Below the pieces are notes generated by a model, which searched no databases, was not told the DNA's origin, and saw only the letters and a program-made list of their open reading frames with translations. Below are positions 7,332 to 15,137 of a stretch of DNA of 20,706 bases, piece after piece. The translations under genes and the position numbers were made by a program. The first letter of the stretch is position 1. The number at the start of each line of letters is the position of its first letter. The stretch lies in NCBI GenBank assembly GCA_964504335.1, contig CAZDET010000076.1, forward strand, positions 1-20,706, written 5' to 3'. The stretch is from CAZDET01 sp964504335 (GTDB taxonomy: Bacteria > Bacteroidota > Bacteroidia > Chitinophagales > Saprospiraceae).

Positions 7332-8285
7332 ATGCTGGAAGCCATCCAACTCACCAAACGCTTCGGCGCGCTGACGGCCGTCGACGCCGTGTCGTTTGCT
7401 ATCGAAACCGGGCAGACGCTGGCGTTGCTCGGCACGAGCGGGTCGGGTAAATCGACCCTCCTGCGCATGCTCAACCGGCTGTTGGAGCCGGATGGAGGGC
7501 GCGTCTTGCTCGACGGGGAGGATATCATGGATCGGCCCGCCCACGAGCTGCGGCGGGGCATCGGCTACGTCATCCAGCACATTGGCCTGTTTCCGCACCT
7601 AACCACCGCGCAAAACATTGCCACCGTACCGCGACTGCTCGGCTGGGACAAGGCCCGCACCGAACGCCGCAGCCGGGAGCTGCTAGAACGACTCAGCCTC
7701 GACCCCGATCAGTTTTTGCCCAAATACCCCCACGAAATGAGCGGGGGGCAGCAACAACGCGTCGGCATTGCCCGAGCGCTGGTGGCCGATCCGCCCATCG
7801 TGCTGCTCGACGAGCCCTTCGGAGCACTCGACAACATCACGCGCGACGATATCCGTAAGGATTTTCGCGAGCTGGAGGAACTGAGCCGAAAGACGACCGT
7901 CATCGTGACCCACGATACCATCGAGGCCTTCGAATTGGGCGATCAGGTGGGGCTTATGGATGCCGGGAAGCTCGTTCAAATCGGCCCTCCCGAAGAACTG
8001 CTGTTCGAACCGGCAAATGAATTCGTAGCTGATTTTCTCGCACCGCAGCGCACCAGCCTGCAATTGCGCACCATCGAATTACGCGACCTCATCGATCATC
8101 TACCCAAGGCTGAAGACACTACCTTGCCCCAATTATCCGCTGCGGCTACGGTCTTTTCGGCATTAGAGCGCATCGATCGTACCGATCAACCCCACCGCAT
8201 CGAGGTGGCTTCCGAAAACTACTGGGTTGGCCGCACCAGCCTGCTCGAAGCATTTGCCAAATGGGAACCCCAAGTATCCTCTTAG
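7332..8285 (+). CDS. ATP-binding subunit of an OpuC-type quaternary-amine (compatible-solute) importer
   Basis: A 317-residue ABC ATPase that would power uptake through the adjoining permease. Walker A is GTSGSGKST (34-42), the signature MSGGQ is at 136-140, Walker B is IVLLDEPFGALD (156-167) and the switch histidine is His194 in VTHD. The sequence style (MLNRLLEPDGG, GYVIQHIGLFPHLT, FGALDNITRDD) is that of OpuCA/OsmV/ProV-like subunits. Residues about 245-310 resemble a single CBS domain, ending in YWVGRTSLLEAF. OpuCA normally has two CBS domains, which in OpuA-type systems sense ionic strength. The start is the ATG at 7332 (MLEAIQLTKRFG); an upstream in-frame ATG at 7290 adds 14 unlikely residues. 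Only one base separates its stop from the permease start, so the two genes form an operon. Confidence 0.9.
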   Translation: MLEAIQLTKRFGALTAVDAVSFAIETGQTLALLGTSGSGKSTLLRMLNRLLEPDGGRVLLDGEDIMDRPAHELRRGIGYVIQHIGLFPHLTTAQNIATVPRLLGWDKARTERRSRELLERLSLDPDQFLPKYPHEMSGGQQQRVGIARALVADPPIVLLDEPFGALDNITRDDIRKDFRELEELSRKTTVIVTHDTIEAFELGDQVGLMDAGKLVQIGPPEELLFEPANEFVADFLAPQRTSLQLRTIELRDLIDHLPKAEDTTLPQLSAAATVFSALERIDRTDQPHRIEVASENYWVGRTSLLEAFAKWEPQVSS

Positions 8286-8286
8286 C

Positions 8287-9813
8287 ATGATTGAATTCAT
8301 CAGCAACAACCTCGAACAACTCGGCGAGCAATTTCTGGAGCACATCGGCCTCACGGCGCTCTCGCTGTTTCTGGCGGTCTTACTGGCCGTGCCGCTCGGT
8401 ATTCTGGCGACGCGGCGACAGCAGCTGGCCGGTCCGCTGCTGGGGGTGGCCGGGGTGCTCCAGACGATTCCCAGCATTGCCCTGCTCGGCTTTCTGATTC
8501 CGGTGCTGGGGATCGGGATCAAACCGGCCATTTTGGCCCTGTTTCTCTATGCCTTGCTACCCATTTTGCGGAATACGTACACCGGTATTTCGGGCGTTGA
8601 TGAAGCCGTAACCGATGCTGCCCGGGGCATGGGGATGCAGTATCACCAAATCCTGACGCAGGTGCAACTGCCCCTGGCTCTGCCCGTCATCCTGGCCGGT
8701 ATCCGTACGGCCACCGTCATCAACGTGGGGGTGGCTACCCTCGCCGCCTATATTGGTGCCGGGGGCTTGGGGGAATTTATTTTCGGTGGTATTGCGCTAA
8801 ATAATTCCAACATGATCCTGGCGGGGGCCTTGCCCGCGGCGCTGCTAGCGATTATCTTCGATCAGGGACTCGGCTGGTTTGAGCGCGCCCGTCTGCGGGG
8901 AGTCGCCCGCCTGGCTCCGCTGCTGGCTATTCCGCTGCTGGCGAGCTTCTACTGGCTCCCCCAGACGATGGCACCCGGTGTAGCTACGGCCCTCGATCCG
9001 GAATTCATCGGCCGGCAGGATGGCTTTGCCCATCTCGACTCGGTTTACCAGAACGTGCGGTTTCGCCCCGTCATCCTCAATTCCGGCCTCATGTACGAAG
9101 CCCTGCGCAACGGCTCCGTAGATGCCGCCTGTGGCTACTCCACCGATGGTCGGATCCGCGCCTACAATCTGACCGTGCTGGAAGATGATCAGCGGGCCTT
9201 CCCGCCCTACTTTTGCGCGCCCCTCCTCAACGGCAATACCTACGAACAGCAGCCGGAGGCCGTCGCCGCACTGGAGCAACTGGCCGGCCGGCTAACCGAC
9301 GCGGTAATGACCGAGCTCAATTACCAGGTCGATTACGCGAAGCGCTCACCCGAAGCAGTGGCCCGGGAGTATCTGGAGGGCGAGGGCCTCTACCGCCCGC
9401 CCGGTGCGCGCAACGGCGGTACCTTTACCATCGGTTCCAAGAATTTTACCGAGCAGTTTATCCTCACCGAACTCTTTGCCATGCTCATCGAAGGCAATAC
9501 CAATCTCGAAGTGAAGCGCATCCCCGGCCTGGGCGGTACGAAAATTTGCTTCGACGCCCTGCGCGAAGGCGAAATCGACTGCTACGCGGAGTATACCGGC
9601 ACGGCGTTTTTGGTATTGCACGATCCGACGCCAGCGGAGGTCGAAACCATGATCGACGACAAAGAAGCCGTTTACGAATACGTAAAGAGGGCCGGTGCCG
9701 AGCAGTACGACCTGCGCTGGCTCCAGCCCCTTGGGTTCAACAACACCTATGCTGTGCTGGTCCGGGGTGCCACGGCCGAAGCAAATGGGTGGAAACGCGT
9801 GAGCGATCTATAG
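8287..9813 (+). CDS. Permease fused to a circularly permuted quaternary-amine-binding domain (OpuCB/OpuCC-like)
   Basis: A 508-residue membrane protein that would take up glycine betaine, choline or a related compound with the preceding ATPase. Residues about 15-195 form the permease, with the EAA loop near 111-139 (ARGMGMQ...LPLALPVILAGI). A further membrane helix at about 206-224 leads to an outward-facing binding domain. That domain is in unusual order. Residues 238-370 match the C-terminal half of OpuBC/ProX proteins: PEFIGRQDG, CGYSTDGRI (282-290), VLEDD, FPPY (305-308), LNYQVD, SPEAVAREYL. A linker, RPPGARNGG, follows. Residues 379-508 match the N-terminal half: FTIGSKNFTEQ (380-390), LGGTK, EYTGT (435-439), GFNNTYAV (483-490), VSDL. 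The protein ends where the other half would normally continue. By analogy with Archaeoglobus ProX, the ligand cage would be Tyr436, Tyr488, Tyr284 and Tyr308, with Lys385, Arg243 and Thr439 for the carboxylate; all are present. The frame is unbroken. The start at 8287 lies one base past the ATPase stop; a longer open frame from 8227 overlaps the ATPase. Substrate identity is inferred. Confidence 0.9.
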   Translation: MIEFISNNLEQLGEQFLEHIGLTALSLFLAVLLAVPLGILATRRQQLAGPLLGVAGVLQTIPSIALLGFLIPVLGIGIKPAILALFLYALLPILRNTYTGISGVDEAVTDAARGMGMQYHQILTQVQLPLALPVILAGIRTATVINVGVATLAAYIGAGGLGEFIFGGIALNNSNMILAGALPAALLAIIFDQGLGWFERARLRGVARLAPLLAIPLLASFYWLPQTMAPGVATALDPEFIGRQDGFAHLDSVYQNVRFRPVILNSGLMYEALRNGSVDAACGYSTDGRIRAYNLTVLEDDQRAFPPYFCAPLLNGNTYEQQPEAVAALEQLAGRLTDAVMTELNYQVDYAKRSPEAVAREYLEGEGLYRPPGARNGGTFTIGSKNFTEQFILTELFAMLIEGNTNLEVKRIPGLGGTKICFDALREGEIDCYAEYTGTAFLVLHDPTPAEVETMIDDKEAVYEYVKRAGAEQYDLRWLQPLGFNNTYAVLVRGATAEANGWKRVSDL

Positions 9814-11550
9814 GCGCACCACGGTGAAATGCTTCGTCAACGATCGATCGCCCCGCTTTACTCTCAAGGCATAGATGCCCGCCGGAAGGCGGTCGGTGCA
9901 GATGGCATTCGTCTCGGAACCGGCTAATTGTAACTGCCCCGCCCTGTCGTACACGGCCCATTCGATGGGGCCGTTCCCCTGAATGGTGTACTCAAAACGT
10001 AGTTCCCGAGCCTGGATGACTGGATTGGGGAATACCCAGAGTTGTTCGGAGGCCGGGGCCAATTCCGGCAGGTTGGTGACCAGGGCGCAGTTGTTCGTGC
10101 CTCCCTGCTGCCAGCTACAGGTTTGATTTGGTTGGACGTCGGTGCTGATTTGGATGGTTCCGTCGGGCCAAGTAACCTCCAGGGTATCAATAACTTCGGC
10201 ATCGCGTAGCCCGAAATGTACGCGCAGGCTGTTGTGGCCGTTGAACGCATTCTGGGCGTTTACTTCGCGGTATTGCCACTTGGAAAGGCCGCCGAGCCTG
10301 GCCTTTATCCGGACTTTGGCACCGATAGCTGCGGTATTGGGGCCATTTGCTGCGAGGCGAAGGTGAAACCAGTGGTTGTTGTTGCCCTCGTTGTGATACA
10401 AGCCGCCACCTTTTACCGTCGTAGCGGAGATCATTAGGTCCAGAAAGCCATCGTTGTCGTAATCGCCGGCGGCGGCCCCACGGGTAGTATCCGGCACACT
10501 GAATACCTGGTCGATTTCCGTGAAGGTGCCGTCTCCGTTGTTGTGGTAGTAGCGGTCTTGTTCATTCCCGTCGAAGGTGATGAAGCAATCCTCGTAGCCG
10601 TCGTTGTCAAAATCGGCCCAGACATTGTTCAGGCCGCTGCCGAGTTGGGAGGCAATGGAACCTACGATTGCAGAGTCTTGCAATACGTAAGTGCCGCCTT
10701 CATTGCGGTACAAATCATTTGGTTTTTCGGCATTGTAATTCGTGATGAAGGCATCGAGGTCGCCGTCCAGGTCGTAGTCGATGAAATTCCAGTTCTGACC
10801 GTCGCGCATATCGGTGGCTAAAGCTCCATCGCCAAGGCGTTCGAAAGAGGGGGAGCCCGTATCGTTGAGTTGATTTTCGAAGAGATGATCGACCGAAAGG
10901 AAGAATACTTCGCCACTTCCCACCATCAGGTCGAGGTCACCGTCCAGGTCGTAGTCCGTCCAGGAGCCGATGGTGTGGGCTGCGGCTTCGTCATCCAGCG
11001 GCGTATCGACGTAGTCAAAACCGCCGTTTTGATCATTTTTCAGCACGATACTTGGCCGCGGATAGGGGTTGAGGAAGCCAGCCGGATGTTGTAGGGCGAG
11101 GTCCAGCCAGCCGTCTTCGTCGTAGTCGCCCCAGGCGGCTGCCCAAAAATTGAAGGTCGTATCGTTTGGAGGACCGGTTACGGGGACGAGGGCAAAACTA
11201 TCCCGATCGTTGCGGTACAGGCGGGTAGGGGTGGCGGCAATAATTACGTCGAGGTCGCCATCGCCGTCGTAATCGCCCCAGGAAGCGCCGTTGCCCAGAC
11301 CGAAATTGATGGCGCTGAACGGCACTTTTTCAAAACTGCCGTTTTGCAGGTTTCGGTAGAGGTTGTTGGAGTTTACGAAGCAATCCTCCCAGCCATCATT
11401 GTCGTAATCCATCCAACTGACGCCATTGTAAACCGGAATCGGCCCCTGTTGGGCCAGTGAGTTGGAAGGGTCCGTCACTTTGGAAAAAGAAGTTTGCGAC
11501 CAGGCAAACAGCGGAAAGAACAGGGTACATAATAGCAGCAGCGTTCGCAT
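9808..11550 (-). CDS. Secreted FG-GAP repeat protein with ASPIC/UnbV domain and type IX sorting domain
   Basis: About 580 residues. A signal peptide (MRTLLLLCTLFFPLFAWSQ) is followed by seven calcium-binding-like FG-GAP/VCBS repeats of the form DxDxDG, for example DYDNDGWEDC, DYDGDGDLDV, DYDLDGDLDL and DFDNDGYEDC. These would build a beta-propeller. An ASPIC/UnbV domain lies near 425-495 (AKVRIKARLGG, FGLRDAEVIDTLEVTWPDG). The last 75 residues (VFPNPV, YDRAGQLQL, LPAGIYALRVKRG) are a type A C-terminal signal for the type IX secretion system, so the protein is exported and probably cell-surface bound. Three ATGs (11559, 11553, 11550) could start it; 11550 gives the cleanest signal peptide. The frame stays open to 11769 but that part overlaps the regulator gene. 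Its end overlaps the convergent permease gene by 6 bases. Substrate or partner is unknown. Confidence 0.9.
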   Translation of the reverse strand: MRTLLLLCTLFFPLFAWSQTSFSKVTDPSNSLAQQGPIPVYNGVSWMDYDNDGWEDCFVNSNNLYRNLQNGSFEKVPFSAINFGLGNGASWGDYDGDGDLDVIIAATPTRLYRNDRDSFALVPVTGPPNDTTFNFWAAAWGDYDEDGWLDLALQHPAGFLNPYPRPSIVLKNDQNGGFDYVDTPLDDEAAAHTIGSWTDYDLDGDLDLMVGSGEVFFLSVDHLFENQLNDTGSPSFERLGDGALATDMRDGQNWNFIDYDLDGDLDAFITNYNAEKPNDLYRNEGGTYVLQDSAIVGSIASQLGSGLNNVWADFDNDGYEDCFITFDGNEQDRYYHNNGDGTFTEIDQVFSVPDTTRGAAAGDYDNDGFLDLMISATTVKGGGLYHNEGNNNHWFHLRLAANGPNTAAIGAKVRIKARLGGLSKWQYREVNAQNAFNGHNSLRVHFGLRDAEVIDTLEVTWPDGTIQISTDVQPNQTCSWQQGGTNNCALVTNLPELAPASEQLWVFPNPVIQARELRFEYTIQGNGPIEWAVYDRAGQLQLAGSETNAICTDRLPAGIYALRVKRGDRSLTKHFTVVRL

Positions 11551-11623
11551 CATCAACATCAATTTTGGTGGGAATACTTGATGACCGAAATGTGCTGCTA
11601 CCCATCGGGAGAGCGGGTAACTT

Positions 11624-12787
11624 TTATAAAGATTGACGGATTTTTTTGGGTTGCTCCTTTGAACGAGGAAATTGTTTGCGGTATTCGGTAGGAGAAACCG
11701 CCAATTGCTTTTTGAAAGCTTTGTAGAAGGAGGTCTTATTGTTGAATCCGACCTGATAAGCAATCTCAATTACTTGCCGATCGCTGTTGCGCAATAGCTG
11801 CTCCGCTTCGTCGATCCGATAGCTATTAATAAATTGGGAAAAAGACTGTCCGTACTCGGTGTTGATTACCTGGGAAAGTTGGTGGGTACTGACCCCGAGC
11901 GCTGCGGCCAGCTTTGGTAGCCGCAGATCGCTATCCAGGTGGGGTTGTTCCTGATCCATGTGGGCCTCCAGGCGCCGCTTCAAACTGGCAATGCTAGCGG
12001 GGGTTAGCGCGTTCTGCCCGTATTTCTTGGGCTGAAAAGCGGCACCCAGATGCTGTGCTTCCCATATTTGGGGGCGGCGGTACGCCAGGAAGGCGAGGCT
12101 GTAGATAAACACCGCCATCGCAAGGCAGATGCTGTAATCGAAAAGCAAGGAATAATAGGGCGTGCGGACGAGAAACAGGTAAAACCAATAGCTGAGTACA
12201 AAGCCGCCGAACAACCAGAAGATCGTCCGAAGAAATCGAGTAGAAATGCCGGGTTGCGCCCGATGGACCAATCGAAAAGAAGCCAGGCAGTAAACGAGTA
12301 GTTGGATACCAGTCAGCGCACTAATCCACTGAAACCAGGTGGTTCCATCCAGTCCGAAGGGCGCTGGAAAATCCAGTTCCCCTGACAAAATGGCCACTTT
12401 CACCGAGGCAGCGAGTGCGTAGAAGGGTAATTGGAGCCCGCCAACGAGCAATGCCGGAAGAAGGTGCCAGAGGAATACTCGCCGGGGTAAACGGGCATCG
12501 CTCACGGTTCGAAAATATCCGTAAAATAGTGGCCCGACGAGCGCGGTTAACCACGCATAGCTGTAGGCCCCGTGCGGAAATCGAAGATGCGCGAGCGTGA
12601 AAAACCCCAGGTAATCGAAGAGTACCAGGCTGAACACCAGTGCCAGGGCACCCAAAAGATCATTTCCCGCCCGAATTTCCTTCTTGTCGGATACAATTAA
12701 AATGCTTTGCAGCACCCCCTGTCCTGCCGAAAGGAGCAGTAAGACAGTCCAAACATTGAATTGGGGGATGGGAATATCTGAAGGCAC
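11624..12787 (-). CDS. AraC-family transcriptional regulator with seven-helix membrane domain
   Basis: A 387-residue protein. The N-terminal 230 residues contain seven hydrophobic segments (for example VWTVLLLLSAGQG, LLGALALVFSLVLFDYLGFF, TIFWLFGGFVLSYWFYLFLV). The C-terminal part from about residue 265 is an AraC/XylS DNA-binding domain with two helix-turn-helix units: LPKLAAALGVSTHQLSQVIN and VIEIAYQVGFNNKTSFYKAFKK. Membrane-bound AraC regulators of this layout are common in Bacteroidota and presumably sense something in the membrane or envelope. The start is GTG at 12787; an in-frame stop lies five codons upstream and no ATG is close. The secreted FG-GAP gene begins about 70 bases after its stop on the same strand, making it a plausible target or operon partner. 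The signal sensed is unknown. Confidence 0.9.
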   Translation of the reverse strand: MPSDIPIPQFNVWTVLLLLSAGQGVLQSILIVSDKKEIRAGNDLLGALALVFSLVLFDYLGFFTLAHLRFPHGAYSYAWLTALVGPLFYGYFRTVSDARLPRRVFLWHLLPALLVGGLQLPFYALAASVKVAILSGELDFPAPFGLDGTTWFQWISALTGIQLLVYCLASFRLVHRAQPGISTRFLRTIFWLFGGFVLSYWFYLFLVRTPYYSLLFDYSICLAMAVFIYSLAFLAYRRPQIWEAQHLGAAFQPKKYGQNALTPASIASLKRRLEAHMDQEQPHLDSDLRLPKLAAALGVSTHQLSQVINTEYGQSFSQFINSYRIDEAEQLLRNSDRQVIEIAYQVGFNNKTSFYKAFKKQLAVSPTEYRKQFPRSKEQPKKIRQSL

Positions 12788-12890
12788 CTTCGTAGGTTGA
12801 GGTTAAAGTAGCGGCATAGCCTTAACTATGTAACGTTCGCCAAATTCCAGACGTTGCTTCCTGCCGAGGCCCAATTTTATTCTGCATCGA

Positions 12891-14084
12891 TCACCGAATC
12901 CCCTCCTCGAGAAAGGGATCGGACCATTTCGGATCGGTGTACAGGCGAGTACCTGTCAGGGTTTTGATGAAGGCAAAAACGGCGTCCATCTCTGCGGGCG
13001 TCATGGCCAGATCGATGGGCTGGCCGTTGGCACTCAGCCGACGGTCGAGCTGGGGGTTGAGGGGCACTCGATTGTAGTGCCGGAGTACGGCGTTGAAATC
13101 ATTCGAAATACCCACGTGAAAGAAGGGGCCGTTGCTGCTTCCATCGGTTTTTACGGATTCTCGCAAGCTTGGAGAGCGCGTCACCAGAAGATCGGTGCCC
13201 GCTCCATCGATGGTGCCGATAATGCCGTTGTTGCGCGAGTTGGGAACAATATCGAAGTTGGGAGCCCGGTGGCAGCGGTTGCAGCCGAGGCCTCCGCCGA
13301 TGCGCCGTCCGGTATTGTCCAGTTGGGGATTCTGACTGAATAGGCGCAGCCCCTCGTTTTCCTGGTCGGTGAAGTTGGGAAAGGGGCCTTCGTTGTTGCC
13401 CGTTTGTCGGCGCCCTTCATCGTAGGGCGTGTCGAAGGATTGAATACTGCTGATGAACTGGGCGAGGGCCGATTGCAGGCGCTCCTCCGTGATCCGCGAG
13501 TTGCCGAAGGCGGCGGTAAACAGGGGCGTGTAATAGGGAATGTTTCGGAGCTTTTCGAGCAAGTTCTCCAAATCGGGCGAGCCATCCTGGCCGCTGAAGC
13601 CCATCTCGATGTGATCCTGTATCGGTTGGGTGGTCTGCGCTTCGAGAGTGGGGGCGCGTTCATCCCAGAAGAAACGGGTTTCCTGCGCGAAGCGCACGTT
13701 GACCAGGCGCATGGAGTGGCGGCCGGTCTGCCCGTTTACACCCACTGAAGCCTGGGCCAGGTCGCCAAAGGCGTGTTCCTGCAAGTGGCAGGAACTGCAC
13801 GAAATCGAATTATCGACCGACAGGTTGCGGTCGTAAAAGAGCACGCGCCCGAGAGTGGCTCCTGCATCGGTGAGGGGCGTGTCGCCGATCTGCGGTGGGG
13901 GAATGTGATTCGGTACGTCCTGATTGGCATAATTAGCCAAATTGGCCAGATCGATGCGATCGCCGAAGGTTTCCTCGATGGCCTGGTATTGCTCGACGGC
14001 CTCTACGATTGCTTCTTCGCGCTGGCAAGCGGCTACTAAACTACAGATGGTAACTAACCCGATTAATCGAAGTCCGGTGGTCAT
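12891..14084 (-). CDS. Di-haem cytochrome c peroxidase / MauG-like lipoprotein
   Basis: A 397-residue protein with a lipoprotein signal peptide (LVAAC, Cys20 as lipidated residue) and two haem c attachment sites, CSSCH (96-100) and CNRCH (268-272). The segment LGRVLFYDRNLSVDNSISC before the first haem, QPIQDHIEMGF near 153-163, and the spacing of the two sites are typical of the bacterial di-haem cytochrome c peroxidase/MauG superfamily. The proteins reduce hydrogen peroxide or carry out oxidations using a high-valent haem. Sequence alone does not separate a true peroxidase from a MauG-like oxidase. It would be anchored to a membrane facing the periplasm. It is the third gene of the minus-strand run and lies 80 bases after a small membrane protein gene and 103 bases before the regulator gene. 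Confidence 0.93.
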   Translation of the reverse strand: MTTGLRLIGLVTICSLVAACQREEAIVEAVEQYQAIEETFGDRIDLANLANYANQDVPNHIPPPQIGDTPLTDAGATLGRVLFYDRNLSVDNSISCSSCHLQEHAFGDLAQASVGVNGQTGRHSMRLVNVRFAQETRFFWDERAPTLEAQTTQPIQDHIEMGFSGQDGSPDLENLLEKLRNIPYYTPLFTAAFGNSRITEERLQSALAQFISSIQSFDTPYDEGRRQTGNNEGPFPNFTDQENEGLRLFSQNPQLDNTGRRIGGGLGCNRCHRAPNFDIVPNSRNNGIIGTIDGAGTDLLVTRSPSLRESVKTDGSSNGPFFHVGISNDFNAVLRHYNRVPLNPQLDRRLSANGQPIDLAMTPAEMDAVFAFIKTLTGTRLYTDPKWSDPFLEEGIR

Positions 14085-14164
14085 GGGCCTTTTCGTTTTG
14101 GGTATTAGACCACAGACGGCGAAAAATCCTGCGCTTGGGAGTAGCTTTTTTCTAAAACAGCTTT

Positions 14165-14656
14165 TTAGAACGTCACATCAACGATGCGGAGTCGCCGCTT
14201 TTTACCCAACTTGACCTTATTCGCACCGAATAATTTGGGGATGAGTAACCCCAGTCCCACACTCGTGGCGGTTACGATGGCATCGCCGGCGCTGTACTGC
14301 GTATCCGGGTTGCCATCCGTATTGTAGCCGATTGCGGCGAAAGCCGACCAGCCGACGCCAAAGGTGACCAGGCCGATGCCCAGTGGCTTGGCAAATGGGC
14401 GGGGAAAACGGATCGCTTCGATGTTTTTGAGATCTACGTAGCGGTCTTCGAATACGATGAGCTGATTGTCTAGTTGGAAATCGTAAATTTCGTTCTTCGA
14501 CCAGAAGTCGTTTCCAACCACCCGGTATTGCATGAAATCGCCGATGTAGATTCTTTTGGAGCGGGGCGAGCCAGCCCGTTCGAGGAGCATGATTTTTTGC
14601 CCGACCAATGCGTAGCTTCCTAGGAGCAGAGAGAGTAGCAGTAGGTATCTGATCAT
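14165..14656 (-). CDS. Small exported or membrane protein of unknown function
   Basis: A 163-residue protein I do not recognise. It starts with a signal-peptide-like segment (MIRYLLLLSLLLGSYALVGQ), followed by about 70 soluble residues rich in charged and aromatic residues (KRIYIGDFMQYRV, FEDRYVDLKNIEAIRFPRP). Two hydrophobic stretches come next, near residues 92-110 (GIGLVTFGVGWSAFAAIG) and 124-142 (AIVTATSVGLGLLIPKLF), and then a basic tail KVKLGKKRRLRIVDV. The layout looks like a small envelope protein anchored by a helical hairpin. Its ATG overlaps the rnpA stop as ATGA, so translation is probably coupled to rnpA. Confidence 0.8.
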   Translation of the reverse strand: MIRYLLLLSLLLGSYALVGQKIMLLERAGSPRSKRIYIGDFMQYRVVGNDFWSKNEIYDFQLDNQLIVFEDRYVDLKNIEAIRFPRPFAKPLGIGLVTFGVGWSAFAAIGYNTDGNPDTQYSAGDAIVTATSVGLGLLIPKLFGANKVKLGKKRRLRIVDVTF

Positions 14657-15051
14657 GAAAGGCCGTATTTGATGAAGCGGCGAATGATTCCACGCATGGC
14701 ACGGTCGATGGTTTCGAAATCATACTCTTCCTTGCCGATGTAGAGAAGCATCCAACTATAAGTGTGGGTTTGTTCGCCCATTCGGTTGTACAGGGTCCAC
14801 TTACTTCGGCGATAGGCCTCGCGGATGCGCCGCCGCAGGCGGTTGCGCTGCACCGCTCGTTTGAAGCGCCGCTTCGGCACGCTAATGGATATCTGTATGG
14901 GGGTATCACCGCGTTGCTCTTGTCGCCGGTAAATCAGTCGCAGGGGATACTGTGCAAAGCTCTTTCCCGCTCCGCCGAATAGCCGTTCGATCTCCTTTCT
15001 GCTCTTCAGTCGTTCTGCCCGTTGAAGGCTAAGCCGGTTTTCGGACTTCAT
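14653..15051 (-). CDS. rnpA: Ribonuclease P protein component
   Basis: A 132-residue basic protein that binds the RNase P RNA and helps it trim the 5' ends of tRNA precursors. The RNR signature KRAVQRNRLRRRIREAYR is at residues 64-81, preceded by ISISVPKRRF, and the N-terminus LKSRKEIERLFGGAGKSF is the expected first strand and helix. Length is normal. The gene starts at the ATG at 15051, 86 bases from the divergent radC. In many bacteria rnpA sits with rpmH near the replication origin; here neither rpmH nor yidC is adjacent. It is instead translationally coupled to an unknown membrane protein gene. Confidence 0.95.
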   Translation of the reverse strand: MKSENRLSLQRAERLKSRKEIERLFGGAGKSFAQYPLRLIYRRQEQRGDTPIQISISVPKRRFKRAVQRNRLRRRIREAYRRSKWTLYNRMGEQTHTYSWMLLYIGKEEYDFETIDRAMRGIIRRFIKYGLS

Positions 15052-15137
15052 TTTTTCCGCTCGATTTATGGAATCTCCCCGATTTCGGACCCTTTAATAT
15101 ATACCCAATATTCTCTTTAACAAGCAATGTACTACCT

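Noticed and set aside
7229..7561. N-terminal extension of the ABC-F protein by 111 residues
   Set aside because: The added part overlaps the divergent importer ATPase gene and lacks domain features. The family start MIYLELKNITKSYG and the promoter lie at 7228-7281.
8227..8286. Longer start for the fused permease, 20 codons upstream
   Set aside because: It would lie inside the ATPase coding region. The ATG at 8287 directly after the ATPase stop gives the usual N-terminus of this permease.
12815..12830. Inverted repeat CATAG/CTATG upstream of the AraC regulator gene as an operator
   Set aside because: The 5-base arms are too short to stand out, no second copy was noticed, and AraC-type regulators usually bind direct repeats.
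14150..14170. TTCTAAAA/TTTTAGAA inverted repeat at the end of the small membrane protein gene as a terminator
   Set aside because: The stem is purely AT-rich apart from one pair, overlaps the stop codon, and is followed by an A run on the transcribed strand instead of T's.
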